From assembly GCF_018304825.1 (NCBI RefSeq), contig NZ_CP072648.1, positions 1,037,501 to 1,101,500 on the forward strand: 64,000 bases of DNA. Reading direction: 5' to 3'. How positions within the stretch are numbered: position 1 is the first letter of the stretch; each line of letters starts with the position of its first letter. A program made the position numbers and the translations under genes. Of the stretch, positions 44,375 to 53,475 are shown piece by piece. A model generated the notes under the pieces. It ran no database searches. It saw only the letters and a program-made list of their open reading frames with translations, and had not been told where the DNA came from. Origin of the DNA: Chloracidobacterium validum (GTDB lineage Bacteria > Acidobacteriota > Blastocatellia > Chloracidobacteriales > Chloracidobacteriaceae).

Positions 44375-45580
44375 TTGAAGGTTGCTTTTGATTATCCTAT
44401 GTCGCTGCTCATTGCCGAACGCTTGTTCAGGACCTTGTTTGGTGAACCAACTGGGCCGCTTGACGAAGACGGCTACGTTGCCGAAAACGAGGCAGGCAGG
44501 CGACGCCGGTCAGGTGCGGCGCGGCCGCTCCACTACGAGCTTTTGCTTGATGCGCCAACGCTCAAGCTTCGACGCTACGCGCCCCGCCGCCGCTTACGCC
44601 GGCGGTTGCCGGTGTTGCTAGTGCCACCGCTGATGGTCACGGCGGATGTTTTCGATTTACACCCAAGGCGCAGCCTAGTGCGCCACTTGGTCGAGCAGGG
44701 CTACGATGTTTTCCTGCTCGATTACGGTAAACCACAAGCCCGTGACCGCCGTCTGTCGCTGGGGCGTTACATCGAGCACCGCGTCCACACCGGGGTGCGA
44801 ATGGTCAAGCGCGTCACCGGGACGGACGAGTTGTCGCTGGTCGGGTACTGCTTAGGGGGCATTTTTGCCAACTGCTACGCCGCACTCCACCCCCAGTCCG
44901 GCATCCGCAACATTGTCACGATTGGCACGCCAACCGACTTTTCGGCCATGCTCTTGCACCGCGTTTTGGCCGGAGTTTCACGCCAGCCGCTTGAAGCGCT
45001 CGCCGCGCATTATGGCTACATCCCGGCTGCCGTTTGCAACGCCTCGTTTCATCTTTTACACCCAGACGTTGTTTTGCGTAGCCCGAAGACATTTTGGCGT
45101 GGGCTAAGTGATCCGGATTTCATTGCTTCTCCACGCCCGGATGGCGGGCGGCATCTGGAGTATGTCAACTTGACCGAAGCGGCCTTCAAGCAGCTATGGC
45201 ACAACGTTGTCCTGGGCAACGAATTGGCGGCGGGACGGTTCACCATCGGACGACGCCGGGTTGACTACGGGAGAATTCGGGCCGCATCGCTGATCATTGC
45301 CAGTCGGGAAGATCGGCTGGTGCCGCCAGAAGCCGTGACGGCCATCACCAAGACGTTGACGACAAAAGACGTCGCGGTGCGCTTTGTCAAAGGCGGCCAT
45401 TTAGGGATGCTGATTGGGTCACGCGCTGGTCGCACCTGGCGTTTGGTCGCGGAGTGGCTGGAAGTCCGTTCCCGCCGTCAACCCGTCGCGCCCGCGAAGC
45501 CCAGCGCATCGGTGACACCCTGGCGTGTCGTTCCACTGCCAGCCGCGGCCCTGCCATCCGCGTTACGGAAAGTTTCGTAG
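44375..45580 (+). CDS. PHA-synthase-like alpha/beta hydrolase
   Basis: A 401-residue protein with a class III/PhaC-type fold. The nucleophile is Cys in GYCLGG (about residue 158), as in polyhydroxyalkanoate synthases; Asp in SREDRLVPPEAV and His in GGHLGM give a Cys-Asp-His triad. VPPLMVTADVFDLHPRRSLVRHLVEQGYDVFLLDYG matches the PhaC block. It is about 50 residues longer than class III PhaC at the ends. The PhaE partner is not present. TTG 44375 is used; an ATG at 44399 begins MSLLIAERL. The next gene is a crotonase, which could supply hydroxyacyl-CoA. Confidence 0.8.
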   Translation: MKVAFDYPMSLLIAERLFRTLFGEPTGPLDEDGYVAENEAGRRRRSGAARPLHYELLLDAPTLKLRRYAPRRRLRRRLPVLLVPPLMVTADVFDLHPRRSLVRHLVEQGYDVFLLDYGKPQARDRRLSLGRYIEHRVHTGVRMVKRVTGTDELSLVGYCLGGIFANCYAALHPQSGIRNIVTIGTPTDFSAMLLHRVLAGVSRQPLEALAAHYGYIPAAVCNASFHLLHPDVVLRSPKTFWRGLSDPDFIASPRPDGGRHLEYVNLTEAAFKQLWHNVVLGNELAAGRFTIGRRRVDYGRIRAASLIIASREDRLVPPEAVTAITKTLTTKDVAVRFVKGGHLGMLIGSRAGRTWRLVAEWLEVRSRRQPVAPAKPSASVTPWRVVPLPAAALPSALRKVS

Positions 45581-45592
45581 GCCCTGTCAGCC

Positions 45593-46363
45593 ATGGACAT
45601 CGTGACCTATGAAGTTCAGGGGACGACGGCAATTGTGACGCTTCAGCGCCCAGAGGTTCGCAATGCCGTTGACGACCCCACGGCGGCGGCGCTGGATGCC
45701 GCCTTTACCCGCTATGAGCAGGACGATGCCTGTTCGGTGGCCGTCCTTACCGGAGCCGGTGGTCACTTTTGCGCCGGGGCTGACCTCAAGGCCGTGGCAG
45801 CCGGGGCGCGGGTGAAGGTCCAGGCAACCGGTGTGGCCCCCATGGGACCGACGCGGCGGCGACTGACCAAGCCGGTGATTGCCGCGATTGAGGGTTATGC
45901 CGTCGCCGGTGGGCTGGAGCTTGCTTTGTGGTGCGACCTGCGCATTGCTTCGACCACGGCCGTTTTGGGCGTTTTCTGTCGGCGTTTTGGCGTCCCGTTG
46001 ATTGATGGTGGCACAGTGCGCCTCCCGCGGGTCATTGGCTTTGGGCGCGCCCTTGATCTCATTTTGACCGGCCGCCCGGTTGGCGCGGAAGAAGCCTTGT
46101 CCATCGGACTCATCAACCGCCTCTGCCCAGCGGGTCAGGCGCTTGAGACGGCCCTTGCGCTGGCCGATGCCCTAGCAGCCTTTCCCCAGGCGTGCTTGCG
46201 GAGTGACCGGCTATCGGTTTACGAACAGTGCGAGCTTGATTGGGACCAAGCCCTGCGCAATGAGTTCCAACGGGGGATGACGGTTCTGGCGTCTGGAGAA
46301 ACCCAGGCCGGTGCGCGTCGCTTTGCCGATGGCAGCGGTCGTCATGGAGCTTTCGACCGATGA
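45593..46363 (+). CDS. Crotonase (enoyl-CoA hydratase/isomerase) family protein
   Basis: A 256-residue crotonase. The CoA-binding AGADLKAVAAG lies near residue 60, and GYAVAGGLELALWCDLRIAS holds the first oxyanion Gly and one of the two catalytic Glu of hydratases. In the second position (LGVFCRRFGVPLIDGGT) the usual Glu is absent, so this may not be a true hydratase; isomerase, hydrolase or non-catalytic roles are possible. ATG 45593 is 12 bases after the PHA-synthase-like stop. The stop overlaps the next start (ATGA). Confidence 0.85.
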   Translation: MDIVTYEVQGTTAIVTLQRPEVRNAVDDPTAAALDAAFTRYEQDDACSVAVLTGAGGHFCAGADLKAVAAGARVKVQATGVAPMGPTRRRLTKPVIAAIEGYAVAGGLELALWCDLRIASTTAVLGVFCRRFGVPLIDGGTVRLPRVIGFGRALDLILTGRPVGAEEALSIGLINRLCPAGQALETALALADALAAFPQACLRSDRLSVYEQCELDWDQALRNEFQRGMTVLASGETQAGARRFADGSGRHGAFDR

Positions 46364-47481
46364 TGCATTCTCACCGGGCTTGGCGTTGGCTGTGCTGTGC
46401 GGCACTTCTACTGGTTGTGGGGAGCGCCTTGGTCCACGCCCAACAGCGCCCACGGCTGACAACCATTTTGAATGGAAGGGCAACCGTCCCACTTCAGCCA
46501 CTGTCCACGGTGTGGCTCTACCTGGAGGCAGATGGGGCACGCCAGGAACCCCTTGTGACGGAACGGGCGGTTTACGTTCCACTGCGTAGTGGAAAGGTCA
46601 TCGCGCTGGCGCGCCAAGACGGCGCGCGGCTCTGGGAGACATCGCCGGGCGTGGCGCTGACCGCCAACCTCTACCGGCTTGGCAACCGCCTGGTGGCTTG
46701 CGCCTCGCGTCCGGCGGCGGATGGCGTGGGCGCGATGGGCATCGTCCGCTGGCTCGATCTGGAAACGGGCGTGGTACAACGTGAAATCACCCTCTCGTCC
46801 CCGATTACATCAAATCTGGTTAGCGATGGAGCGCGGCTCTACGCGCGGCTTGGTGAAAAGGCCATCGTGGCGCTTGACCCGGATACCTTTTCGATAACGT
46901 GGCAGGTTGACGGGGATTTCACCGAGGCGCTGGCCTGCGACCGTGACTTGGTAGTGGTGAGTACGCCGTCTGGTGAACTGTGGTCGCTGCGGGCGGTGGA
47001 TGGCAGCCGGCAGTGGCGCTGCTTCCTGGGCGCGCGTCCGGGGCCGGCGACCGGCGACGATAAGTGGGTTTACTGTGGCACGGAGCGAGGCGAGGTCGTT
47101 GCCATCCAGCGAACCACCGGTCGAATTCAGTGGCGCCGCCGAACCGGCGGGGCGATTACGGCGCCACCGCTTGTCTATTCAAACTGGGTATTGGTGGCCT
47201 CGTATGATAACTTCCTCTATGCCCTCGATGGGCAGACCGGCGAGCTACGCTGGCGACAACAGATGGCTGGCCGCCTGACGCGCCAACCAACTTGGCTGAC
47301 GGATGCCACGTTTGCCGTGGCCGCGCTTGACGACCGCGAGATCACAATCGTCAATAGCTCAGATGGGCGGGTCGTGGCTCGGTGGCGGCTTGACACGGAG
47401 CGCGTCTTTTCGGCGCTCCATATCTCTAATGGCTTGGTCGTCATGGGAACTGAACGTGGGATTGCCGCTGTCAAACTCTAG
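46360..47481 (+). CDS. PQQ-like beta-propeller (BamB-like) protein
   Basis: A 373-residue secreted protein. A signal peptide (1-28, cleavage after VHA) leads to seven or eight PQQ-like repeats: GKVIALARQDGARLWE, LWSLRAVDGSRQWRC, VVAIQRTTGRIQWRR and FLYALDGQTGELRWRQ are clear. It resembles BamB-type scaffold proteins but has no lipobox Cys, so it is probably periplasmic. ATG 46360 overlaps the crotonase stop by four bases. A selenocysteine tRNA follows 33 bases after its stop. Confidence 0.83.
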   Translation: MMHSHRAWRWLCCAALLLVVGSALVHAQQRPRLTTILNGRATVPLQPLSTVWLYLEADGARQEPLVTERAVYVPLRSGKVIALARQDGARLWETSPGVALTANLYRLGNRLVACASRPAADGVGAMGIVRWLDLETGVVQREITLSSPITSNLVSDGARLYARLGEKAIVALDPDTFSITWQVDGDFTEALACDRDLVVVSTPSGELWSLRAVDGSRQWRCFLGARPGPATGDDKWVYCGTERGEVVAIQRTTGRIQWRRRTGGAITAPPLVYSNWVLVASYDNFLYALDGQTGELRWRQQMAGRLTRQPTWLTDATFAVAALDDREITIVNSSDGRVVARWRLDTERVFSALHISNGLVVMGTERGIAAVKL

Positions 47482-47513
47482 ACATTATCTAAAAAAACTG
47501 TCTTTGTGCTGCG

Positions 47514-47608
47514 GGAGGCGCATGCGGTCGGGTGGCCGTCACGGACTTCAAATCCGGTGCGTCCGCATGGAAATGCGGATGGGTGGGTTCGACTCCCACA
47601 CGCCTTCG
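47514..47608 (+). tRNA. selC: Selenocysteine tRNA (anticodon UCA)
   Basis: A 95-base tRNA with the hallmarks of tRNA-Sec. It has an 8-base acceptor stem (GGAGGCGC with ACGCCTTC, seven of eight paired counting one G-U), a 6-bp D stem (GCGGTC/GGCCGT), and anticodon loop CTTCAAA (anticodon TCA). The long variable arm is a perfect 7-bp stem (TCCGCAT/ATGCGGA) with a GGAA loop. The T arm is GTGGG-TTCGACT-CCCAC and the discriminator is G. The CCA end is not encoded. No selA, selB, selD or selenoprotein is visible in the window. Confidence 0.93.
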
Positions 47609-47736
47609 CCTGTGGTGGTCACGCATAGTTGATTTTTTTAGAAGGGCGCGCCCAGTCCAGATTGCGCAACCGGGCAGGCTAACGAATAATCCAACCGATG
47701 CGCGTAACCTTTGACTTCACGAGCTAATCCCGCCTT

Positions 47737-50448
47737 ATGTCAAACGTTTTGAAGTTGTCTCAGCCCAATGACCCGCCGGTTGATGTCGTGATACCAGCGC
47801 CATTTCGATGGGGGCGATGGTTGACGCTTCCATTGGCGTTGCTGGTTTCGGCTGCCGCCGGTTCGCTGGCCATGTTCTTGTTCTTGGAGTGGTTTGCCTC
47901 GACCGACGATCAACGGCAAGTCGGGGCGCTCGCCGACTTTCAACCCAGTGTGGTGACGCGCGTTTATGCTGACGATGGGCGCACCGTGATTGGCGAATTC
48001 GCGCTCGAACGGCGTGTGCCGCTTTCCTATGAGGAAATCCCGCTGCGGATGCGGCAGGCCATCATGGCGATTGAGGACGTGCGGTTTGAGCACCACTGGG
48101 GGGTGGACCCACTGGGCCTGGCGCGGGCGACCTGGAAAAACTTCCTTGCCGGACGCACGGTTGAAGGCGGCTCAACGCTAACCCAGCAGTTGACCAAAAT
48201 TCTGTTTTTGTCGCCCGAGAAGACATTCGAGCGCAAGATTCGGGAAGCCATCCTAGCGCTTCAGATCGAGCGACAATACAGCAAAGAACAAATCATGGAG
48301 TTGTACTGCAACCAGATCAACTTGGGCGGCGGCGCGTATGGGGTCGAAGCCGGCGCGCAGTATTACTTTGGGAAGTCAGTCAAGGATTGCTCATTAGAAG
48401 AATTTGCACTACTGGCGGCGATTCCTAAGGCCCCGTCTGGTTACTCGCCCATCTTGAGGCCACAAGAAGCCAAGCGCCGGCGGAATCTGGTGATTCTGAA
48501 CATGCTCGAAGCTGGCTACATTACGGAAGCCGAGGCGGAGGCGGCCAAAGCCACCGAAATCAAGCTCAATGTGGCATCGGCGCGTGAACTCAACACGAGT
48601 GGCCCCTTTGCCTACGTCGTCGAGGAAGTCCGGCGTGAACTGGAGAGTCGGTTCGGCACCCGTGGCACCCACACCGGCGGTCTTCAGGTCATAACGACCA
48701 TTGATGCGCCGGCCCAGATTCAAGCCGTCAACGCTGTCCGGTGGGGACTGCATCGCTACGAAGAGCGCCACGGGGGGGCGCGGCGCGACGCCCCTGTGCC
48801 AAACGTTTTGGAAGAACTCAAGGGCAAAGACCTCACTGCCTATCGCCACCCGGAGTGGGCCTATGAGCCATTCAATGGGATGTATGTGCACGGGCTGGTG
48901 ACGCGCGTCACCGGACGGACGGCTGAGGTTTCATTTGGGAAGTACCGCGCAACCGTGGCGTTTCCCCCTGATCGCCCACTGCGTGAGGGTGACCTGCCAA
49001 TGTTTCTCATCAAAAGCGGCGCGCCGCGCCAACATGCCTTTGCCCCGGCAACGCCAGTCCCTGACGCGCCGCCGGCTACGGCTCGCAAAGGCAAGCGCGA
49101 GTCAGGCAAAGCATCGGCTGAACCGGCTGCCAGCGACGGCACGCTTCAAGTCGAACTGCGCTCACTCCCGGCGGTGGCTGGAGCCATGCTTTGTCTCAAC
49201 GCCCAAACTGGCGAGATCAAGGCGATGGTGGGTGGCTACGATTTTTCGCAATCAAAGTTCAATAACGCCACGCAGGCCAATCGGCAAACTGGGTCCTGCT
49301 TCAAGCCATTCATTTACACTGCTGCCATCGAAAACGGATGGACGCCTGACGATCTGATATCGGATACACCTTTTCAGTCTGGGAACTGGTCGCCGCGCAA
49401 CTACGATGGCGGGTTTACCGGCTCGATTCCACTACGGACGGCGCTTGCCAAATCTCGGAATATCCCGGCCGTCCGATTGCTGGCGAGTGTGGGAATTCGC
49501 CGCGGCGCGGAAGTCGTCCGGCGGTTTGGCATCACCAACCCCATGGCCCCCTATTTGCCGTCGGCGCTTGGGGCGACTGAAGTGCCGTTGATTGAGATGG
49601 TTTCGGCCTATTCGGTTTTTCCCAATCAAGGGAAACGCGCCAAGCCACATCTCATCCGGCGGATTCTTGACTACGACGGAAGAACCATTTTCGACTTTGA
49701 CCGAGATGAAACGGAACGCGAGTCGCGGGTTATTTCATCCTATGTTGCGGCTCAGATGGTGGACATGATGCGTGGCGTGATTGACGGCGGCACGGCTTCA
49801 AAAGTGCGAGGAGTTTCCCAAGGCGATCTCAACAAGCGCCAACTTGCCGGCAAAACCGGCACGGTCAATGATTGGACGGATGCCTGGTTCATTGGGTACA
49901 CGCCATCGCTCACCTGCGGGGCCTGGATTGGCTATCCTGGCGAAAAGCGCACGTTAGGGCGCGGAGAAACCGGCGGGGAAGCAGCGCTGCCCATGTGGAT
50001 CGAGTTTATGAAGCTGTATCTCCAAGGAAAGCCGCTCGAGACGTTTGACAAAGCTCCGACGCCAGACGCTGACCTTGAAAAGCTCCAGGCCGAACGTGAC
50101 CGACAAGAACGCAAAGAACTTGAAAGTGGTGTGGCGACGTTGATGGAAGACACGGGAACCTCATCGGCCAAACAGGCCGCATCTGGTCGAGAAGCCTCCC
50201 CGCCGCGGGATGAAGAACCCGGAAAGCCGCGCCGTGAGCGCACCATGATTGAAGAAACGAGCGGCCAGACGGCAGTTGATGAAGCGCAGTCCGCAAAGCG
50301 TGCCCAGCGGCGCGATCCACCGGAAAGTAGCGAGCCGTCCCGTCCAACGCCAAAGCCGACCGTCAAGAAGCCATCCTTCGTGACGGATGAGCCACCCAAG
50401 CCACCCCAGCGAAATGCGCCGAAGCGCGAAACGCCAGGAGTGGACTAG
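47737..50448 (+). CDS. Penicillin-binding protein 1A (bifunctional)
   Basis: A 903-residue class A PBP that polymerises and cross-links peptidoglycan. One membrane anchor (about 30-52) precedes the GT51 transglycosylase domain (about 85-260; AIEDVRFEHHWG, GGSTLTQQLTK, EIMELYCNQINLGG). The transpeptidase has GSCFKPFIY (SxxK, about 516-519), SRN (SxN) and GKTGTVNDWTDAW (KTG). A Lys/Arg/Ala linker near 440-470 interrupts an inserted domain. The last 140 residues are a charged Pro/Glu/Arg-rich tail. ATG 47737. It precedes ftsY by 70 bases on the same strand. Confidence 0.95.
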   Translation: MSNVLKLSQPNDPPVDVVIPAPFRWGRWLTLPLALLVSAAAGSLAMFLFLEWFASTDDQRQVGALADFQPSVVTRVYADDGRTVIGEFALERRVPLSYEEIPLRMRQAIMAIEDVRFEHHWGVDPLGLARATWKNFLAGRTVEGGSTLTQQLTKILFLSPEKTFERKIREAILALQIERQYSKEQIMELYCNQINLGGGAYGVEAGAQYYFGKSVKDCSLEEFALLAAIPKAPSGYSPILRPQEAKRRRNLVILNMLEAGYITEAEAEAAKATEIKLNVASARELNTSGPFAYVVEEVRRELESRFGTRGTHTGGLQVITTIDAPAQIQAVNAVRWGLHRYEERHGGARRDAPVPNVLEELKGKDLTAYRHPEWAYEPFNGMYVHGLVTRVTGRTAEVSFGKYRATVAFPPDRPLREGDLPMFLIKSGAPRQHAFAPATPVPDAPPATARKGKRESGKASAEPAASDGTLQVELRSLPAVAGAMLCLNAQTGEIKAMVGGYDFSQSKFNNATQANRQTGSCFKPFIYTAAIENGWTPDDLISDTPFQSGNWSPRNYDGGFTGSIPLRTALAKSRNIPAVRLLASVGIRRGAEVVRRFGITNPMAPYLPSALGATEVPLIEMVSAYSVFPNQGKRAKPHLIRRILDYDGRTIFDFDRDETERESRVISSYVAAQMVDMMRGVIDGGTASKVRGVSQGDLNKRQLAGKTGTVNDWTDAWFIGYTPSLTCGAWIGYPGEKRTLGRGETGGEAALPMWIEFMKLYLQGKPLETFDKAPTPDADLEKLQAERDRQERKELESGVATLMEDTGTSSAKQAASGREASPPRDEEPGKPRRERTMIEETSGQTAVDEAQSAKRAQRRDPPESSEPSRPTPKPTVKKPSFVTDEPPKPPQRNAPKRETPGVD

Positions 50449-50518
50449 TGACACGCACCGGCAAAGTCGCCAGGCCGCAAACGTCGCCTCCAAGGTTGTG
50501 GAGCGCTAAAGGATCGCT

Positions 50519-51880
50519 ATGTTGTTTTGGAGACGCAAGAAAGACGAGACCCCTGCCGAGCGGGCTGGGCTGACTACGCTGTTCGGCAGCGAGCCAGTTC
50601 CATCGGTGCAGTTGCCGGGTGCGCCGCCACCAGCCGACGAACGGCCGGCCGTTGCGTCGCCGGCCGTTGCTCAGGTGGCTGAACCGGCCGACGTGAGTTG
50701 GAATCCACCGCCGGTTGCCTCTCCGCCGGCAACGGACGCTGTGGCGTCACCAAGCAGCCTGCCTGCGGCCGTTGCGCCGCCACTTGGTGATGCGCCACCG
50801 GAGCAAGCGCGCCGTGGTTTGCTGTCACGGTGGTTTGGACGGGCGGGCAGCGATAGTCCGCCAGCGGCCGATGTGGCTTCCACGCCGGTTGGCGCGCCGG
50901 TGGTTGCGCCCCCAGCGGCACCAGCCGATGCGCCCCGTGAAACATTTCTACTGCGAATGAAAAACGCGGTTCGCCGGACTCGCCAAAACTTGGTGGGGCG
51001 GCTCGATACCCTGGTGCGCGGCAAGAAGGTCATCAGCCCAGAGGTTTTGGATGAACTCGAAGAGATTTTGATTGGGGCGGATATTGGCGTCCGAACGACG
51101 CTCGACCTAGTGGAAAAAATTCGCGCGCAAGTGGATCGCAAGCTTCTCAATGACACTGACGAACTCAAGCGCGTTTTGCGGCAAGAGCTCTTGGCGCTAC
51201 TACGGTCTCCGGTCAAATCAGTATCGGGCCGCGCCGTTCGTTCAGAGCAAGACCTGTCGTCAGACATTCGTCCGTACGTCATGATGGTCGTCGGCGTCAA
51301 TGGCGTTGGAAAAACGACAACCATTGCCAAGCTGGCCAACCTCATCAAGCGCGAGGGAAACGAGGTCATCGTTTGCGCGGCGGATACCTTTCGCGCAGCA
51401 GCGGCTGACCAATTGACGGTTTGGGCAAACCGTGTCGGCATTCCGGTCATTCAGCAAAAACCGGGAACCGATCCGGCGGCCGTCGTGTATGACGCCATGC
51501 AAGCGGCCAAATCGCGGGACGCCGATGTGGTGATCGTGGATACGGCCGGGCGGCTCCACAACAAGGTCAACCTGATGAACGAGCTGGAGAAGATGTCACG
51601 CATTGCCCGGCGCGAAGTTCCACAAGCGCCGCACGAGGTGTTGCTTGTCCTGGACGCGGCTACTGGGCAAAACGGACTTGAACAGGCTCGGCAGTTTGCC
51701 AAGTCAGTGCCGGTAACAGGCTTGGTTTTGACCAAACTGGATGGCACGGCCAAGGGCGGGATTGTCGTTGCCATTGCCCGCGAGCTAGGTCTTCCGATTC
51801 GCTATATCGGCACAGGTGAACAATTGGATGACCTGACCGTGTTTTCACCTGAAACCTTTGTGGATAGCCTGTTCGAGTAG
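50519..51880 (+). CDS. ftsY: Signal recognition particle receptor FtsY
   Basis: SRP-receptor GTPase (453 aa) that docks ribosomes translating membrane proteins. A variable Pro/Ala/Val-rich A domain (about 1-140) precedes the N domain and the G domain. G1 is [15 protein letters not shown] (about 260-274), then [37 protein letters not shown] and [16 protein letters not shown] 50519 has AAGGA five bases upstream. It converges on a response-regulator gene about 190 bases downstream. Confidence 0.97.
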   Translation: MLFWRRKKDETPAERAGLTTLFGSEPVPSVQLPGAPPPADERPAVASPAVAQVAEPADVSWNPPPVASPPATDAVASPSSLPAAVAPPLGDAPPEQARRGLLSRWFGRAGSDSPPAADVASTPVGAPVVAPPAAPADAPRETFLLRMKNAVRRTRQNLVGRLDTLVRGKKVISPEVLDELEEILIGADIGVRTTLDLVEKIRAQVDRKLLNDTDELKRVLRQELLALLRSPVKSVSGRAVRSEQDLSSDIRPYVMMVVGVNGVGKTTTIAKLANLIKREGNEVIVCAADTFRAAAADQLTVWANRVGIPVIQQKPGTDPAAVVYDAMQAAKSRDADVVIVDTAGRLHNKVNLMNELEKMSRIARREVPQAPHEVLLVLDAATGQNGLEQARQFAKSVPVTGLVLTKLDGTAKGGIVVAIARELGLPIRYIGTGEQLDDLTVFSPETFVDSLFE

Positions 51881-52068
51881 GTCCGACACGCGCAAGTTGG
51901 ACAGACGATGCCAAGACGGACGCGCGCGGTATTCAGTCCGGCTTGGGTTGCTCCCTTCAAAGCCAAGACTGGTTTGGACTGGGCTGCCCGTCCCGACCAA
52001 CTGGAAGCAGGTGTAGTAGGTTGCTTGGCCGGCACGGGGCCTGGCGGTGGGTGCTTTGAACGTGGCGC

Positions 52069-53442
52069 TCACAACATTTCGCCACAGTGCGGGCAAAGAA
52101 TGTCGCTTTCAAGTACGTTGCCACCGCAGTGTGGGCAGTTAAGCGTGGGTACTGTCAGGACGGGCGGCTCGGTTGTGGGAGCGACGGCAACGATGACGGC
52201 TGACGTCAGAATGTCCGTGCCAGTCTTTTGAAGAAGCTCGACTTCCTCGGTGGCAAGTCCGTCGCTTGAGACATCCGCCTCGTCAAGCGTTTCTGAAACT
52301 GGAGTCGGTGCATCCGAAGGGAGAAGGATTTCCTGCGTGTTGCTCTCAGGTAGCTCGACCTCGGTCACTTCATAGAGTCCGCCAATGTGAACGGCTGCGT
52401 TGCCGGTGTCGAACCGGATACTGAGTCCGGCCGCCGGGTCAGGTGGGGGAAGTTCGGCGGTGATGTGCTCTGGGACGCTGAAGTTGACGTCCGCAGTCGT
52501 TTGTGTTGGGATCGGCGCGAAAAAGTTGGTCGAAGGGTACGGGTCTGTAAAGGGAAGCGCTTGGTCTATGACTGTTTCCGGCGAAACGATTGCTCCCAGA
52601 GAGGCCGCCGAGCGCTCCTCTGAACTATCGTTTGAAACTGACCTATCGTTTGAAACAGCACGCTCCACTGGGGAAGGCGGACTCGATGACTCGCTGGTAA
52701 AGTAGTCGGCATAGTCGCCACTGGCGACAACCGAGTATGGATCAGGCAGCTCGGCAGTTGTCGGACCCTCAGCCGCAACCGGTTGGCTGGACGCATCTGG
52801 CAGAGCCAAGTCAGGTACTTCCGGTACTAAAGGAGTGGCAACCGATGACGTCGGCCCAGTGTGGGCGGTGTCTGGTGGCGCAAGGCTGCTCACCACTACT
52901 TCTTGCTGTTCATCCTCTGGTTCTTGCTGCTCATCCTCTGGCGGTCGTGGTTCGAGTGAATCGCTGCTTGTTGTGGGGAACCCCATCGCCTGCCCGTTGC
53001 CAAAGGCGGCTTCGAGGTCTTCTTCCTGAACTTCTTGTGAAAAATCGCCAGACTCAAACCCAATCGGGGTTTGCCCGTATTTGCGCCAGAGCGCATTGAC
53101 GGTTTCAAGCAGCGCGAAGGGGTCAATCGGCTTGATCAACGTTTCATCCGCGCCAACCCGCGTGGCCTCCGTCCGGTCAAACGGTTCCCCCTCGTGATGA
53201 ATCATCAGGATTGGCAGTTCTAGTTTGAGCACCTGCTTGATGTGTCGGCAGGCTTCATAGCCAGTTTTGCCCGGCATGAGCACGTCGAGAACAACCAAGT
53301 CTGGACGCATCTCTCCAGCCCGGCGTGCCGCAAGGTCCCCGTTGCCAACCGCCACGACCTCAAACCCTTGCTGTTGGAAAAACGCTTGTAAGTCGCGCCG
53401 GGTTGGAATGTGGTCATCGGCAATGAGAATTCGACGGCTCAT
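52069..53442 (-). CDS. Response regulator with C-terminal zinc ribbon
   Basis: A 457-residue protein. The N-terminal receiver domain (1-120) has IADDH, VVLDVLMPGKTG (phospho-acceptor Asp) and LIKPIDP. A long acidic, Pro/Ser/Thr-rich unstructured region (about 125-425) follows, and the last 28 residues form a double CxxC ribbon (CPHCGG ... CPHCGEM) that should bind one zinc. No DNA-binding or enzymatic output domain is seen. It is transcribed from the same strand 33 bases after the TPR-receiver-PATAN gene and is likely cotranscribed with it. Confidence 0.85.
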   Translation of the reverse strand: MSRRILIADDHIPTRRDLQAFFQQQGFEVVAVGNGDLAARRAGEMRPDLVVLDVLMPGKTGYEACRHIKQVLKLELPILMIHHEGEPFDRTEATRVGADETLIKPIDPFALLETVNALWRKYGQTPIGFESGDFSQEVQEEDLEAAFGNGQAMGFPTTSSDSLEPRPPEDEQQEPEDEQQEVVVSSLAPPDTAHTGPTSSVATPLVPEVPDLALPDASSQPVAAEGPTTAELPDPYSVVASGDYADYFTSESSSPPSPVERAVSNDRSVSNDSSEERSAASLGAIVSPETVIDQALPFTDPYPSTNFFAPIPTQTTADVNFSVPEHITAELPPPDPAAGLSIRFDTGNAAVHIGGLYEVTEVELPESNTQEILLPSDAPTPVSETLDEADVSSDGLATEEVELLQKTGTDILTSAVIVAVAPTTEPPVLTVPTLNCPHCGGNVLESDILCPHCGEML

Positions 53443-53475
53443 CGTACAAAAAAAGCTTACAGGCAGAACACTGTG

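Noticed and set aside
50449-50518. Terminator between PBP1A and ftsY
   Set aside because: No stem followed by a T-run is visible; the two genes are probably cotranscribed.
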